11,686 bases of DNA, taken from the NCBI RefSeq assembly GCF_902493135.1, contig NZ_CABUOD010000069.1, positions 1-11,686 on the forward strand, written 5' to 3'. Positions 1 through 7,126 of this stretch are shown here, one piece after another; the stretch's first letter is position 1; each line of letters starts with the position of its first letter. Source of the stretch: an uncultured Parabacteroides sp. (lineage in GTDB: Bacteria; Bacteroidota; Bacteroidia; Bacteroidales; Tannerellaceae). Both the position numbers and the translations under genes were made by a program. The notes under the pieces were generated by a model. It saw nothing but the letters and a program-made list of their open reading frames with translations, did not search any database and was not told the origin of the DNA.

Positions 1-185
1 TGGCACATCCTAAAAGAAGACAAGGTAAGACAAGAACAGCCAAGAGAAGAACTCACGATAAGGCTGTCGCTCCCACAATGGCTATTTGCCCGAACTGCGG
101 CGCATGGCACATTTATCACACTGTATGCGGCGAATGCGGCTATTACAGAGGTAAATTAGCTATCGAAAAAGAAGCAGCTGTCTAA
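1..185 (+). CDS. rpmF: 50S ribosomal protein L32 (5'-truncated by one base)
   Basis: L32 is a small zinc-ribbon protein of the large ribosomal subunit. The window opens on the second base of the start codon (TG|GCA CAT CCT), so only one base is missing and the complete protein would be 61 residues, the usual length. The N-terminus is rich in Lys and Arg (MAHPKRRQGKTRTAKRR) and binds rRNA. Two Cys-x2-Cys knuckles (Cys30/Cys33 and Cys43/Cys46) form the zinc-binding type of L32; some L32 paralogues lack these cysteines. It stops at TAA 183-185 and is followed by a strong terminator, then fabH. In many bacteria rpmF lies beside plsX and fabH; here plsX is absent and fabH follows directly, an arrangement I associate with Bacteroidetes. 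Confidence 0.97.
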   Translation, partial: AHPKRRQGKTRTAKRRTHDKAVAPTMAICPNCGAWHIYHTVCGECGYYRGKLAIEKEAAV

Positions 186-224
186 GTTTATCCGGACTGA
201 TTAAGTTTTGATAAACCAAGAAAT

Positions 225-255
225 AGCCCTAAAAGTTTTTTTAGGGCTTTTTTTT
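225..255 (+). terminator. Intrinsic terminator after rpmF
   Basis: A 10-bp perfect stem, AGCCCTAAAA (225-234) with TTTTAGGGCT (239-248), has a 4-base loop and runs into eight T (248-255). It lies between rpmF and fabH. I see no clear -7 element in the 35 bases before the fabH start, so fabH may depend partly on read-through. Confidence 0.9.
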
Positions 256-290
256 AATTGGGATATATAGTCCTTTTTATTTTTAAAGAT

Positions 291-1295
291 ATGGATAAGA
301 TAAATGCGGTAATAACAGGCGTAGGCGGATACGTTCCCGAAGATGTATTGACGAACGAAGAAATTTCGAAGTTGGTGGATACGACGGATGAATGGATCAT
401 GACGCGTGTTGGCATCAAAGAACGCCGAATTTTGAAAGGTGAGGGCATGGGTACCTCATATATGGGTATACGGGCTGTGAAGCAGTTACTCGGAAAGACA
501 AATGTGAACCCGGAAGAGATAGAAGTGATCCTCACGGCTACGACTACGCCTGACCATCATTTCCCGACGACTTCCTCCATCATAGCCTACCATACCGGTT
601 GCAAGAATGCAATGACTTTCGATTTGCAGGGAGCTTGCGCCGGTTTTTTGTATGCATTGGAAACAGGTTCCAACTATATCCGTTCGGGATGTTATAAGAA
701 AGTGATTGTCGTGGCCGGTGATAAAATGACCGCTATAACGGATTATCAGGATCGTTCCACCTGTCCTTTGTTCGGTGATGCTTGCGGGGCCGTGTTGCTC
801 GAACCAACGACGGAAGAAGTGGGTGTGATGGATACCATCCTGCGTACCGATGGTGTAGGCTATTCACATCTGATTATGAAGTCCGGCGGTTCAGCCTATC
901 CTCCTTCACACGAGACGGTGGATAATCGCGAACATTTCGTTTTCCAGGATGGCAAATATGTCTTTAAGTATGCCGTTTCGTATATGGCCGATGTCGCTGC
1001 CGAGATCGCTGAACGGAACGGGCTGACACACGACGATATCTCATGGATCGTGCCTCATCAGGCAAACCTGCGTATCATCGATGCTACGGCTAAACGTCTG
1101 GGAGTGGATATGGAAAAAGTGATGATCAATATCCAGAAATACGGAAATACCAGTGCCGGGACAATTCCTATCTGTCTCTGGGAATGGGAAGACAAGCTGA
1201 AGAAAGGCGATAACCTGATTCTTGCCGCTTTTGGCGCCGGTTTCACTTGGGGTGCAATTTATCTTAAATGGGGGTATAATGGAAAACAAGCATAA
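291..1295 (+). CDS. fabH: Beta-ketoacyl-ACP synthase III (FabH)
   Basis: FabH condenses acetyl-CoA with malonyl-ACP to start cytosolic type II fatty-acid synthesis. The 334-residue protein matches the family length and has the full catalytic triad: Cys116 in GACAGF, His256 in VPHQAN and Asn286 in YGNTSAG. The C-terminal FGAGFTWGA glycine-rich loop is also present. I take ATG 291 (MDKINAVITGVGGYVP), because an in-frame TTG at 258 would add a non-conserved extension that starts within a few bases of the rpmF terminator T-run. The stop codon lies inside era: the two genes overlap by 17 bases, suggesting translational coupling. It follows rpmF and precedes two GTPase genes, so lipid synthesis and ribosome assembly share one transcription unit. 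Bacteroidetes FabH enzymes often accept branched primers, but specificity cannot be read here. Confidence 0.97.
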   Translation: MDKINAVITGVGGYVPEDVLTNEEISKLVDTTDEWIMTRVGIKERRILKGEGMGTSYMGIRAVKQLLGKTNVNPEEIEVILTATTTPDHHFPTTSSIIAYHTGCKNAMTFDLQGACAGFLYALETGSNYIRSGCYKKVIVVAGDKMTAITDYQDRSTCPLFGDACGAVLLEPTTEEVGVMDTILRTDGVGYSHLIMKSGGSAYPPSHETVDNREHFVFQDGKYVFKYAVSYMADVAAEIAERNGLTHDDISWIVPHQANLRIIDATAKRLGVDMEKVMINIQKYGNTSAGTIPICLWEWEDKLKKGDNLILAAFGAGFTWGAIYLKWGYNGKQA

Positions 1296-2169
1296 GTCCG
1301 GCTTTGTTAATATTGTCGGTAATCCGAATGTCGGAAAGTCTACGTTGATGAACCGTCTGGTGGGAGAGCGTATCTCGATCATCACTTCGAAAGCGCAGAC
1401 GACACGGCACCGTATTATGGGAATCGTGAATACCGCTGATATGCAGATTGTGTATTCTGACACGCCGGGAGTCCTGCATCCGAATTATAAGTTGCAGGAG
1501 TCTATGCTTAATTTCTCGCAGTCGGCACTTGGTGATGCCGATGTACTGCTTTATGTAACCGATGTCGTCGAAAAGATCGACAAGAATGAAGAATTTCTCC
1601 AGAAGGTTCGGAATGTGGAATGTCCGGTGCTGTTGCTGATCAACAAGATCGACACGACCACCCAACCGGAGTTGGAAAAGCTGGTAGCCGAATGGAAAGA
1701 ACTTCTTCCGAAAGCCGAAATCATCCCGATCTCCGCCCTTTCGAATTTTAATATAGATTACGTGAAACGCAGGGTGGAAGATCTGATGCCTGAATCTCCT
1801 CCCTATTTCGAGAAAGATGCGCTTACCGATAAGCCGGCCCGTTTCTTTGTGACGGAGATCATTCGTGAGAAGATTCTCCTGTACTATCAGAAAGAGATCC
1901 CGTATGCGGTAGAAGTCGTTGTTGAGCTGTTTAAAGAAGAAGCTGAGCTGATTCACATCAAGGCGCTCATCATTGTTGAACGTGATTCCCAAAAAGGAAT
2001 CATCATTGGGCATCGTGGCCAGGCATTGAAAAAGGTAGGTGCTATGGCCCGTAAGGATATCGAACGCTTCTTTGATAAGAAGGTTTTCCTGGAAATGTTT
2101 GTCAAAGTGGAAAAAGACTGGCGTAACCGGGACAACATGCTGAAGAACTTCGGTTATCAGCTGGATTAA
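1279..2169 (+). CDS. era: GTPase Era (16S rRNA processing / 30S assembly)
   Basis: Era is a GTPase that binds the 3' end of 16S rRNA during maturation of the small subunit. From ATG 1279 the protein has 296 residues, the normal length. The G-domain motifs are G1 GNPNVGKS (14-21), G3 DTPG (61-64), G4 NKID (122-125) and G5 SAL (152-154). A C-terminal KH RNA-binding domain carries GIIIGHRGQALKKVG (240-254). I chose ATG 1279 over upstream in-frame codons because MENKHKSGFVNIVGNPNVGK is the family-typical start and the extension would sit deep in fabH. The start overlaps the fabH end by 17 bases and der follows after a 28-base gap, so the three genes probably form one operon. Confidence 0.97.
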   Translation: MENKHKSGFVNIVGNPNVGKSTLMNRLVGERISIITSKAQTTRHRIMGIVNTADMQIVYSDTPGVLHPNYKLQESMLNFSQSALGDADVLLYVTDVVEKIDKNEEFLQKVRNVECPVLLLINKIDTTTQPELEKLVAEWKELLPKAEIIPISALSNFNIDYVKRRVEDLMPESPPYFEKDALTDKPARFFVTEIIREKILLYYQKEIPYAVEVVVELFKEEAELIHIKALIIVERDSQKGIIIGHRGQALKKVGAMARKDIERFFDKKVFLEMFVKVEKDWRNRDNMLKNFGYQLD

Positions 2170-2197
2170 TTAACAGCACAGACAGAAAAAGTTGTTT

Positions 2198-3511
2198 ATG
2201 GGAAATATTGTTGCAATAGTTGGTAGACCCAACGTAGGAAAGTCCACCCTCTTCAACCGTTTGACACAGACGCGCCAGGCGATTGTCAACGAGGAAGCAG
2301 GCACTACCCGCGACCGTCAGTACGGCAAGGTTGAGTGGACAGGTAAAGAATTTTCGCTGATTGACACCGGCGGATGGGTGATTAATTCGGATGATGTTTT
2401 TGAAGAAGAGATAAACAAACAGGTGAAAGTCGCTCTTGAAGAAGCAGACGTGATCTTGTTTGTCGTTGATGTGTTGAATGGAGTTACGGATTTGGATAAC
2501 GAAGTCGCCGCTATCCTGCGCCGTGCCAAGAAACCCGTGATTGTTGTGGCTAACAAAGCGGATAACTTCGAACTGCATCCCTCCTCTGCCGAATTTTATT
2601 CATTGGGATTGGGTGACCCGTTCTGTGTCTCTGCCATCAACGGTTCTTGTTCCGGCGATTTGTTGGATAAGATTGTTGCTACGCTTCCGGATGATAAGCC
2701 GGAGGTGCTCGAAGAAGAGCTGCCCCGTATCGCCATTATCGGTCGTCCGAATGCAGGTAAATCTTCTTTGATCAATGCTTTTATCGGTGAAGACCGTCAT
2801 ATTGTAACGGATATTGCAGGTACGACCCGCGATTCCATTTACACGAAATATAACAAGTTCGGCCTGAATTTCTATTTGGTGGATACGGCCGGTATCCGTA
2901 AGAAGGGGAAGGTGAATGAGGATCTGGAATACTATTCCGTGATCCGTTCGATCCGCGCCATCGAAAATTCGGATGTTTGCGTGTTGATGCTGGATGCCAC
3001 CCGAGGCATCGAAAGCCAGGACCTGAACATCTTCTCTTTGGTCCAAAAGAATAAGAAAGGTTTGGTCGTTTGTGTGAACAAATGGGATTTGGTGGAAGAT
3101 AAAAGCCAAAAGGTGATCGATACCTTTACGAATGCGATCCGTGAACGTCTGGCACCGTTTACCGACTTTCCTATCCTGTTTATTTCGGCATTGACAAAAC
3201 AGCGTATCCTGAAAGTGCTGGAAACCGCCAAAGAGGTATATGAAAACCGCCAGCGCCGTGTTCCGACAGCCAAGCTGAACGAAATCATGCTGCCGATCAT
3301 CGAGAACTATCCGCCTCCCGCATGGAAAGGAAAATATATCAAGATTAAATATATCACGCAGCTTCCTGCCGGTCAGGTTCCTTCGTTTGTGTTCTTCTGT
3401 AACTTGCCGCAATGGATCAAAGAACCTTATAAACGCTTCCTGGAAAACAAGATCCGGGAAAACTGGAACTTCACAGGAACTCCGATCAATATATTTATTC
3501 GGGAGAAGTAA
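2198..3511 (+). CDS. der: GTPase Der (EngA), double-GTPase 50S assembly factor
   Basis: Der has two GTPase domains in tandem and acts in maturation of the large ribosomal subunit. Domain 1 shows GRPNVGKS (9-16), DTGG (56-59) and NKAD (119-122). Domain 2 shows GRPNAGKS (182-189), DTAG (229-232) and NKWD (294-297). A KH-like domain occupies roughly residues 355-437 and ends in the typical GTPINIFIREK. The length, 437 residues, matches the family. I use ATG 2198 (MGNIVAIVGRPN); an in-frame TTG six bases upstream adds only two residues and is unnecessary. It is the last gene of the fabH-era-der run and a hairpin terminator begins six bases after its stop. Confidence 0.98.
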   Translation: MGNIVAIVGRPNVGKSTLFNRLTQTRQAIVNEEAGTTRDRQYGKVEWTGKEFSLIDTGGWVINSDDVFEEEINKQVKVALEEADVILFVVDVLNGVTDLDNEVAAILRRAKKPVIVVANKADNFELHPSSAEFYSLGLGDPFCVSAINGSCSGDLLDKIVATLPDDKPEVLEEELPRIAIIGRPNAGKSSLINAFIGEDRHIVTDIAGTTRDSIYTKYNKFGLNFYLVDTAGIRKKGKVNEDLEYYSVIRSIRAIENSDVCVLMLDATRGIESQDLNIFSLVQKNKKGLVVCVNKWDLVEDKSQKVIDTFTNAIRERLAPFTDFPILFISALTKQRILKVLETAKEVYENRQRRVPTAKLNEIMLPIIENYPPPAWKGKYIKIKYITQLPAGQVPSFVFFCNLPQWIKEPYKRFLENKIRENWNFTGTPINIFIREK

Positions 3512-3516
3512 AAAAG

Positions 3517-3542
3517 AAAAAGCGCCGTTTGGCGCTTTTTTT
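3517..3542. terminator. Bidirectional terminator shared by der and tRNA-Val
   Basis: The stem AAAAAGCGCC (3517-3526) pairs perfectly with GGCGCTTTTT (3531-3540) around a GTTT loop. The right arm runs into seven T for der, and the left arm gives a T-run on the - strand for the convergent tRNA. The tRNA 3' end lies two bases from this element, so its trailer is very short. Confidence 0.88.
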
Positions 3543-3543
3543 G

Positions 3544-3618
3544 TGAACCGTGCCGGATTCGAACCGGCGACCTCTGCCCTGTCAAGGCAGCGCTCTAAAC
3601 CAGCTGAGCTAACGGTTC
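3544..3618 (-). tRNA. tRNA-Val (anticodon GAC)
   Basis: Read on the - strand, the 75 bases fold as a complete cloverleaf. The acceptor GAACCGU pairs with ACGGUUC and the discriminator is A. The D-stem is GCUC/GAGC, and the anticodon stem CUGCC/GGCAG encloses the loop UUGACAG. The T-arm is GCCGG-UUCGAAU-CCGGC. Anticodon GAC reads valine codon GUC (and GUU by wobble). The CCA tail is not encoded (CAA follows), so it must be added by tRNA nucleotidyltransferase. The gene is alone, convergent with der and downstream of the GH123-like gene. A -7-like element lies just upstream. Confidence 0.96.
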
Positions 3619-3626
3619 CAATGCTG

Positions 3627-3634
3627 TAAAGATA
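3627..3634 (-). promoter_or_regulatory. Probable -7 promoter element of tRNA-Val
   Basis: The - strand reads TATCTTTA, seven of eight positions of the Bacteroidetes -7 consensus TAnnTTTG. It ends nine bases before the tRNA 5' end, which fits a nearly leaderless tRNA transcript. I see no TTG at the expected -33 distance. The same octamer stands upstream of the GH123-like gene. Confidence 0.5.
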
Positions 3635-3640
3635 AAAGGA

Positions 3641-3676
3641 ATCCCCGGAAGTCATGCACTTTCCGAGGATTTTTTT
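3641..3676. terminator. Hairpin terminator downstream of the GH123-like gene
   Basis: Left arm 3641-3650 and right arm 3661-3670 pair (ATCC.CGGAA with TTCCG.GGAT) with a single C-A mismatch. On the + strand the right arm runs into seven T. On the - strand the hairpin is followed by CCTTTTATC, a weaker U-tract. It probably ends the GH123-like transcript and also blocks + strand read-through towards it. It overlaps the region just upstream of the tRNA -7 element. Confidence 0.6.
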
Positions 3677-3705
3677 ATGTTTTTTTATTTTTAAACAGCT
3701 GATGT

Positions 3706-5481
3706 TTATAGCGAGTTCAGCAATTTATTCAGTTCATTCACCATTTCGGCTGCCGACTGTTGAGTTTCGGACAGGCCTTCCGGGGTGAATTTGGCAACCG
3801 CTTTGTTCAGTTTGTCCAGTTTGCCTTTAGTACCTTTGGCTGTCAGTTCTTCGCGGAGGATGCGGATCTTTTCGCAATCCTGGATACCTTCGACCAAGCG
3901 TTCGAAACGGATCGAGCTGCGGGGGCCCGGATAGATACTGTAGGTGTCGCCGGCTGCCCAGGTGCGGAAGCGTGAGTCGCGTAGCGGATCGGCAGTCCAG
4001 CTGTTTACGGCCCAGCGCAGGTAACCGTCATAACCTCCGGCGATGGCATGCAGCGCTGTCCAGGGAGCTTCGGCCGGATCGGAGAAGGTGAAGGTATTCG
4101 GGAAAGCTTCGGCACAGCAAGTATAGACCGTGCTGATCTGCCCTTTGCGTTCACGTTCGGCTTTTACGTCAGCCGGGAACTTGTGGCCGTAAGGGATTGC
4201 CAGATAGTAGAGGTCGGATTGGATTTCCGGGTGATAATTGCCGGCCAGCGTGATTTTGAATTCCGGATCGGCCTGCTTGATGACTTTGATCGCTTCGCGC
4301 ATGGCTTCCATCGGACGTTCGTCCATCGAGATGGCAGTCTTTTCAAACCAGCCTTTTTCACGCAGGTGGCGGGAGAAGTCTTTCAGGAACGAACCCCAGT
4401 ATTCGGTATATTCGGCATCACCCGGTTTGACGTTGATAAACTGTACCCGGTTGGTCGCTTCGTCGTAATAGTCGAAAGTCAAAGCCCAAGGGATCATGGT
4501 GTAGCAGCTGATCAAGTCTTTGATTCCTACTTCGTTCATCATGAATTCCACCCATTTGTCGAATACACTATAGCTATAAACCCATGTCCCGTCGATCTTC
4601 TTGGTGCGGGTTACCATGCTGTCGAAATGATCTTCCGTCTGGCCTGCCCAAGGTTTGTGCATGATGCTGGTCGTGATGGCACGTTGTCCGGCATTCGCCA
4701 GCATCTTCATGATCGGGAGCATTGCATCGAAATGTTCCTTACTCCAGAGCGGAACCTGGTAGTAGCGGGCTACGGAATACGGATTTTGCCACAGATCCAA
4801 ATGGAAAGCCCAATCCTGTGGGGCCGGCAGCGTACGGTTAAGTACGTCTATTTCGAACTGAAGGTTCATGGCTTGGAAATTCTTTCCCGAAACGGTCAGA
4901 GTCCCTTTGTATTTTCCGGCACGGGCATCGGATGGAACCCATACGTTCAACCAGATGGGTTGCGTCGTACAGGCTTTGATATCCTGAATCTTTACGATAT
5001 CCAATACATCGGCAACGACGGATGAATCCCATTCCGCCTTGTTTTCGCGGTGTCCGCATCCGCCTTTACGATCCTTGTTCAATTCGTCGGTCATGACATA
5101 GCGGACGAAGTTTGTCGTGACGGCAGAAGCCGGAATTATGGAAGAGCCGCTTTTCAGTTCGCTGACGGTGATCGTCGCATCGTCCAACGCTTCTTTTGTC
5201 CACAGCACGGCTTGTGCATTGATGCGTTCCCCTTTCCAAGCTTTCCCTTGCCAGCGGGTTGTCTTTTTAATGTCAGGGACGTTCAGTTTCTTGTAGCGGA
5301 TATCCGTTGTTCCCCAGCTGATTTGAGTAGGTGTTGTCATTTTGTCCCAGATTTCCATGCCGTCATGCGGCTTGGTATCCGTCAGTTCCTCATAATTGCC
5401 TAATGGATACTTTTCTGTCTGTTGAGCGAAACAGACCGGCCCCAATGTCAGCAAGGCCGAAAGGATAAGAGCGTTCTTCAT
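3706..5481 (-). CDS. Secreted glycoside hydrolase, GH123/DUF4091-like
   Basis: Probable exported glycan-cleaving enzyme, 591 residues. The N-terminus (MKNALILSALLTLGPVCFAQ) is a signal peptide with likely cleavage after Ala19. Cys17 has no proper lipobox, so the product is probably periplasmic or secreted. A beta-rich domain (about 25-215) precedes a TIM-barrel-like region (about 220-520). The adjacent pair Asp387-Glu388 in SMDERP matches the Asp-Glu pair that GH123 N-acetylgalactosaminidases use for substrate-assisted catalysis. A distal YPGPRSSIRFERLVEGIQD (517-535) is typical of DUF4091/GH123 proteins. The length resembles characterised Bacteroides GH123 enzymes. No SusC/SusD pair or other glycan genes lie beside it, so the substrate is unknown; beta-linked GalNAc is a family-based guess. 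It has its own promoter-like element upstream and a hairpin downstream, and appears monocistronic. Confidence 0.85.
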   Translation of the reverse strand: MKNALILSALLTLGPVCFAQQTEKYPLGNYEELTDTKPHDGMEIWDKMTTPTQISWGTTDIRYKKLNVPDIKKTTRWQGKAWKGERINAQAVLWTKEALDDATITVSELKSGSSIIPASAVTTNFVRYVMTDELNKDRKGGCGHRENKAEWDSSVVADVLDIVKIQDIKACTTQPIWLNVWVPSDARAGKYKGTLTVSGKNFQAMNLQFEIDVLNRTLPAPQDWAFHLDLWQNPYSVARYYQVPLWSKEHFDAMLPIMKMLANAGQRAITTSIMHKPWAGQTEDHFDSMVTRTKKIDGTWVYSYSVFDKWVEFMMNEVGIKDLISCYTMIPWALTFDYYDEATNRVQFINVKPGDAEYTEYWGSFLKDFSRHLREKGWFEKTAISMDERPMEAMREAIKVIKQADPEFKITLAGNYHPEIQSDLYYLAIPYGHKFPADVKAERERKGQISTVYTCCAEAFPNTFTFSDPAEAPWTALHAIAGGYDGYLRWAVNSWTADPLRDSRFRTWAAGDTYSIYPGPRSSIRFERLVEGIQDCEKIRILREELTAKGTKGKLDKLNKAVAKFTPEGLSETQQSAAEMVNELNKLLNSL

Positions 5482-5511
5482 GAAATGATTGATGTTTTTA
5501 GTTTACGTGGG

Positions 5512-5541
5512 TAAAGATAAGAGAGAATTGACAATTGACAA
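5512..5541 (-). promoter_or_regulatory. Probable promoter of the GH123-like gene
   Basis: On the - strand TATCTTTA (5519-5512) matches the Bacteroidetes -7 element at seven of eight positions. A TTG (5541-5539) lies exactly 19 bases upstream, the usual -33 spacing. The TTG is contributed by the heptamer array next to it. The start codon is about 30 bases downstream. Confidence 0.55.
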
Positions 5542-5557
5542 TGGACAATTGACAATT
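5525..5557. repeat. Tandem heptamer array (GACAATT x4)
   Basis: Four consecutive 7-bp units, GACAATT, GACAATG, GACAATT and GACAATT (5530-5557), are preceded by a partial unit GAATT (5525-5529). On the other strand the unit reads AATTGTC. The array fills the space between the stop of the small secreted protein gene and the GH123-like promoter, and one unit provides the -33 TTG of that promoter. It is far too short for CRISPR and has no spacers. Similar heptad repeats are, from memory, widespread in intergenic DNA of Bacteroidales. Confidence 0.85.
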
Positions 5558-5560
5558 TCT

Positions 5561-5902
5561 TTACTTGCACAGGTCCGGAAAAGAACGGCCATCGAATCCT
5601 CCTTCTTTTATGGGAGTCAGGGCTGACAACGACAGGTTGCCCTTTCTTTTCTTTACAATACTCTCTTTTTGGAGGAAATCATATATCTCCTTGCCTGTTT
5701 TGTTTTTGAGCAATGAGACTTCGATCTCTTTGTTCTGTACGGAATCTTTTATTTTAATCCGATAGTATCTGTTATCTTCCTTCTTTTCGATGACTTTGCC
5801 ATAGATCTCATCCGGTAGATTCTTTTCGTAAAAGCTTTTGCAATTACTGTCGGCAGGATTCTGGAAAAGTAAAAAAGCGAATAATAAAAGTAATGTTTTC
5901 AT
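5561..5902 (-). CDS. Small secreted protein of unknown function (113 aa)
   Basis: I do not recognise a named family. The first ~19 residues (MKTLLLLFAFLLFQNPADS) form a hydrophobic signal sequence. The rest is a compact, charged, probably beta-rich domain (KVIEKKEDNRYYRIKIKDS around 37-55). Only two cysteines occur, Cys21 just after the putative signal and Cys112 one residue before the end, which could form a disulfide closing the whole domain. Cys21 follows SN and lacks a lipobox. The start codon lies one base after the stop of the propeller lipoprotein gene, so the two are almost certainly co-translated and may work together at the cell envelope. Base composition is AT-rich like the propeller and NVEALA genes. 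The gene ends directly before the heptamer array. Confidence 0.75.
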   Translation of the reverse strand: MKTLLLLFAFLLFQNPADSNCKSFYEKNLPDEIYGKVIEKKEDNRYYRIKIKDSVQNKEIEVSLLKNKTGKEIYDFLQKESIVKKRKGNLSLSALTPIKEGGFDGRSFPDLCK

Positions 5903-5903
5903 T

Positions 5904-7049
5904 TTATTTGAATTTTATGAACATGAGTATCGGGTTGCTTTCCTCGTTTAGGCGGTTGTCGATGTCAACCATCGAGGATTTGCCCTTGAACGTGTATCTG
6001 TTGTTATCGGCGATTTTTGAAAATTCCGTCCGTGAAATGGGGAACACGTAGTAGTCCCCGTGTGATGCCAGCGGTTTCATTTGCCCATCCGGTGCATCGA
6101 ACTTGACAAGCGTATTGCTTTCCTTTTTTTTGTTGATAATGGAGGCATACGCTTCTCCTTTATAATAAAAATCTGTATAAATAAAAGTCTCGTTTTCCGA
6201 TACATTGAGGAAATAGATGAAATCTTGTTCTGCCAGTTTTTGTATGAATAGCAACGGATTTTGGTTTATGTTTGAGTTGTAGACGAACGCTTCGTCTATC
6301 CATTGACTACCGAAATCGAACTGCATACGGGGAACAATCCTGTCGTTGAACACATTGTAGATGGTATTGCTGTATGTCGGGACAAACAACAAGGTGTCAT
6401 TCACGTAATAAAGCGTTTGTCTTGGTGAAAAATGTACACTTGCCGTTTTCTCGAAAGGCAAGAATTTGCGTGTTTCCCCATCTGCATTTTGGATGAATAA
6501 GCGATATCTTAGGTCGCTTTTGACAGTACCTATGCTTTCTTCAAACACGAATGTGCTGTCTTTAAGCATTCCGAAAGCTGTCGGGCCGAAAGGAACAGGC
6601 GTGTGTATTTCGTTGATGAATTTGAAATCGTGTGTGTAGTTTAAAATCTTATTTTGAGTGGCATCCAAGATATGGAGGTTATCGGTTGACTGATCGATAT
6701 GTATTCCATCGACTCGTATATATTCACCAGGTCCGTTTCCTACAGCTTCATGGGTGGAGAGGTGCCGCCCTTTTTTATCGAATTGTAAGATACTATTGGT
6801 TTTCCGGTCTGTTAGAATAAACTTGTCACTTATGCTTAATTGGGCAATTTCACCGATAACACTACTGTCGTTTGTCTCCAACACAACGAAATGTGCGGTG
6901 TCGATAAGGGCGAAGAAGTTAGTGTTGGAAACCTTGTTTACATTGATGGAATATGTCTTGGCTGATTTTTCTTTGAACTCTTTTTCCTGGTTACATGATA
7001 AGACGCTTAGCGTTAATAGAAGTAAGAGTACATTACAAAATCTTTTCAT
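5904..7049 (-). CDS. Six-bladed beta-propeller lipoprotein (DUF5128/NHL-like)
   Basis: A 381-residue lipoprotein: the signal MKRFCNVLLLLLTLSVLSC ends in lipobox VLSC, with lipidation at Cys19, followed by acidic/basic residues (NQEKEFKEK). The rest is built of repeated beta-strand blades. GNGPGEY (104-110) followed by V-x-G-I-x-I-D and LHILDATQNKILNY is the hallmark of the Bacteroidales '6-bladed beta-propeller' group (Pfam DUF5128, from memory). These propellers are thought to bind peptides or glycans outside the cell; no enzymatic residues are evident. It lies downstream of an NVEALA peptide gene, separated by a hairpin, and one base before a small secreted protein gene on the same strand. 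I infer that this trio is a unit. An eight-A run in the coding sequence (around 6124-6131) is in frame. Confidence 0.85.
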   Translation of the reverse strand: MKRFCNVLLLLLTLSVLSCNQEKEFKEKSAKTYSINVNKVSNTNFFALIDTAHFVVLETNDSSVIGEIAQLSISDKFILTDRKTNSILQFDKKGRHLSTHEAVGNGPGEYIRVDGIHIDQSTDNLHILDATQNKILNYTHDFKFINEIHTPVPFGPTAFGMLKDSTFVFEESIGTVKSDLRYRLFIQNADGETRKFLPFEKTASVHFSPRQTLYYVNDTLLFVPTYSNTIYNVFNDRIVPRMQFDFGSQWIDEAFVYNSNINQNPLLFIQKLAEQDFIYFLNVSENETFIYTDFYYKGEAYASIINKKKESNTLVKFDAPDGQMKPLASHGDYYVFPISRTEFSKIADNNRYTFKGKSSMVDIDNRLNEESNPILMFIKFK

Positions 7050-7079
7050 GATATTATAATAATTAAGTAATAGAAGAAC

Positions 7080-7117
7080 AAAAGGGATATGTCATTTGTT
7101 GTTGATATATCCCTTTT
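7080..7117 (-). terminator. Hairpin between NVEALA and propeller genes (terminator or attenuator)
   Basis: AAAAGGGATAT (7080-7090) pairs perfectly over 11 bp with ATATCCCTTTT (7107-7117) around a 16-base loop. On the - strand it lies 9 bases after the NVEALA stop and its final arm ends in four U, then GUUCUUCU. This would act as a leaky terminator. Nothing resembling a separate promoter is visible in the 30 bases before the propeller start, so partial read-through would set a high peptide-to-propeller ratio. Confidence 0.6.
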
Positions 7118-7126
7118 AAGACTAAT

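Noticed and set aside
258..290. Upstream TTG start for fabH
   Set aside because: It starts within bases of the rpmF terminator T-run and adds a non-conserved hydrophobic stretch. ATG 291 gives the normal FabH start.
2600..3655. 351-residue - strand frame spanning der, the terminator and the tRNA
   Set aside because: It reads through a perfect tRNA and a terminator hairpin, which no real gene here would do.
4048..5025. 325-residue frame antisense to the GH123-like gene
   Set aside because: It lacks any recognisable motif and lies fully within a gene that has a signal peptide, catalytic pair and conserved end.
5525..5557. CRISPR-like repeat
   Set aside because: The units are 7 bases long with no spacers, and no cas genes are nearby.
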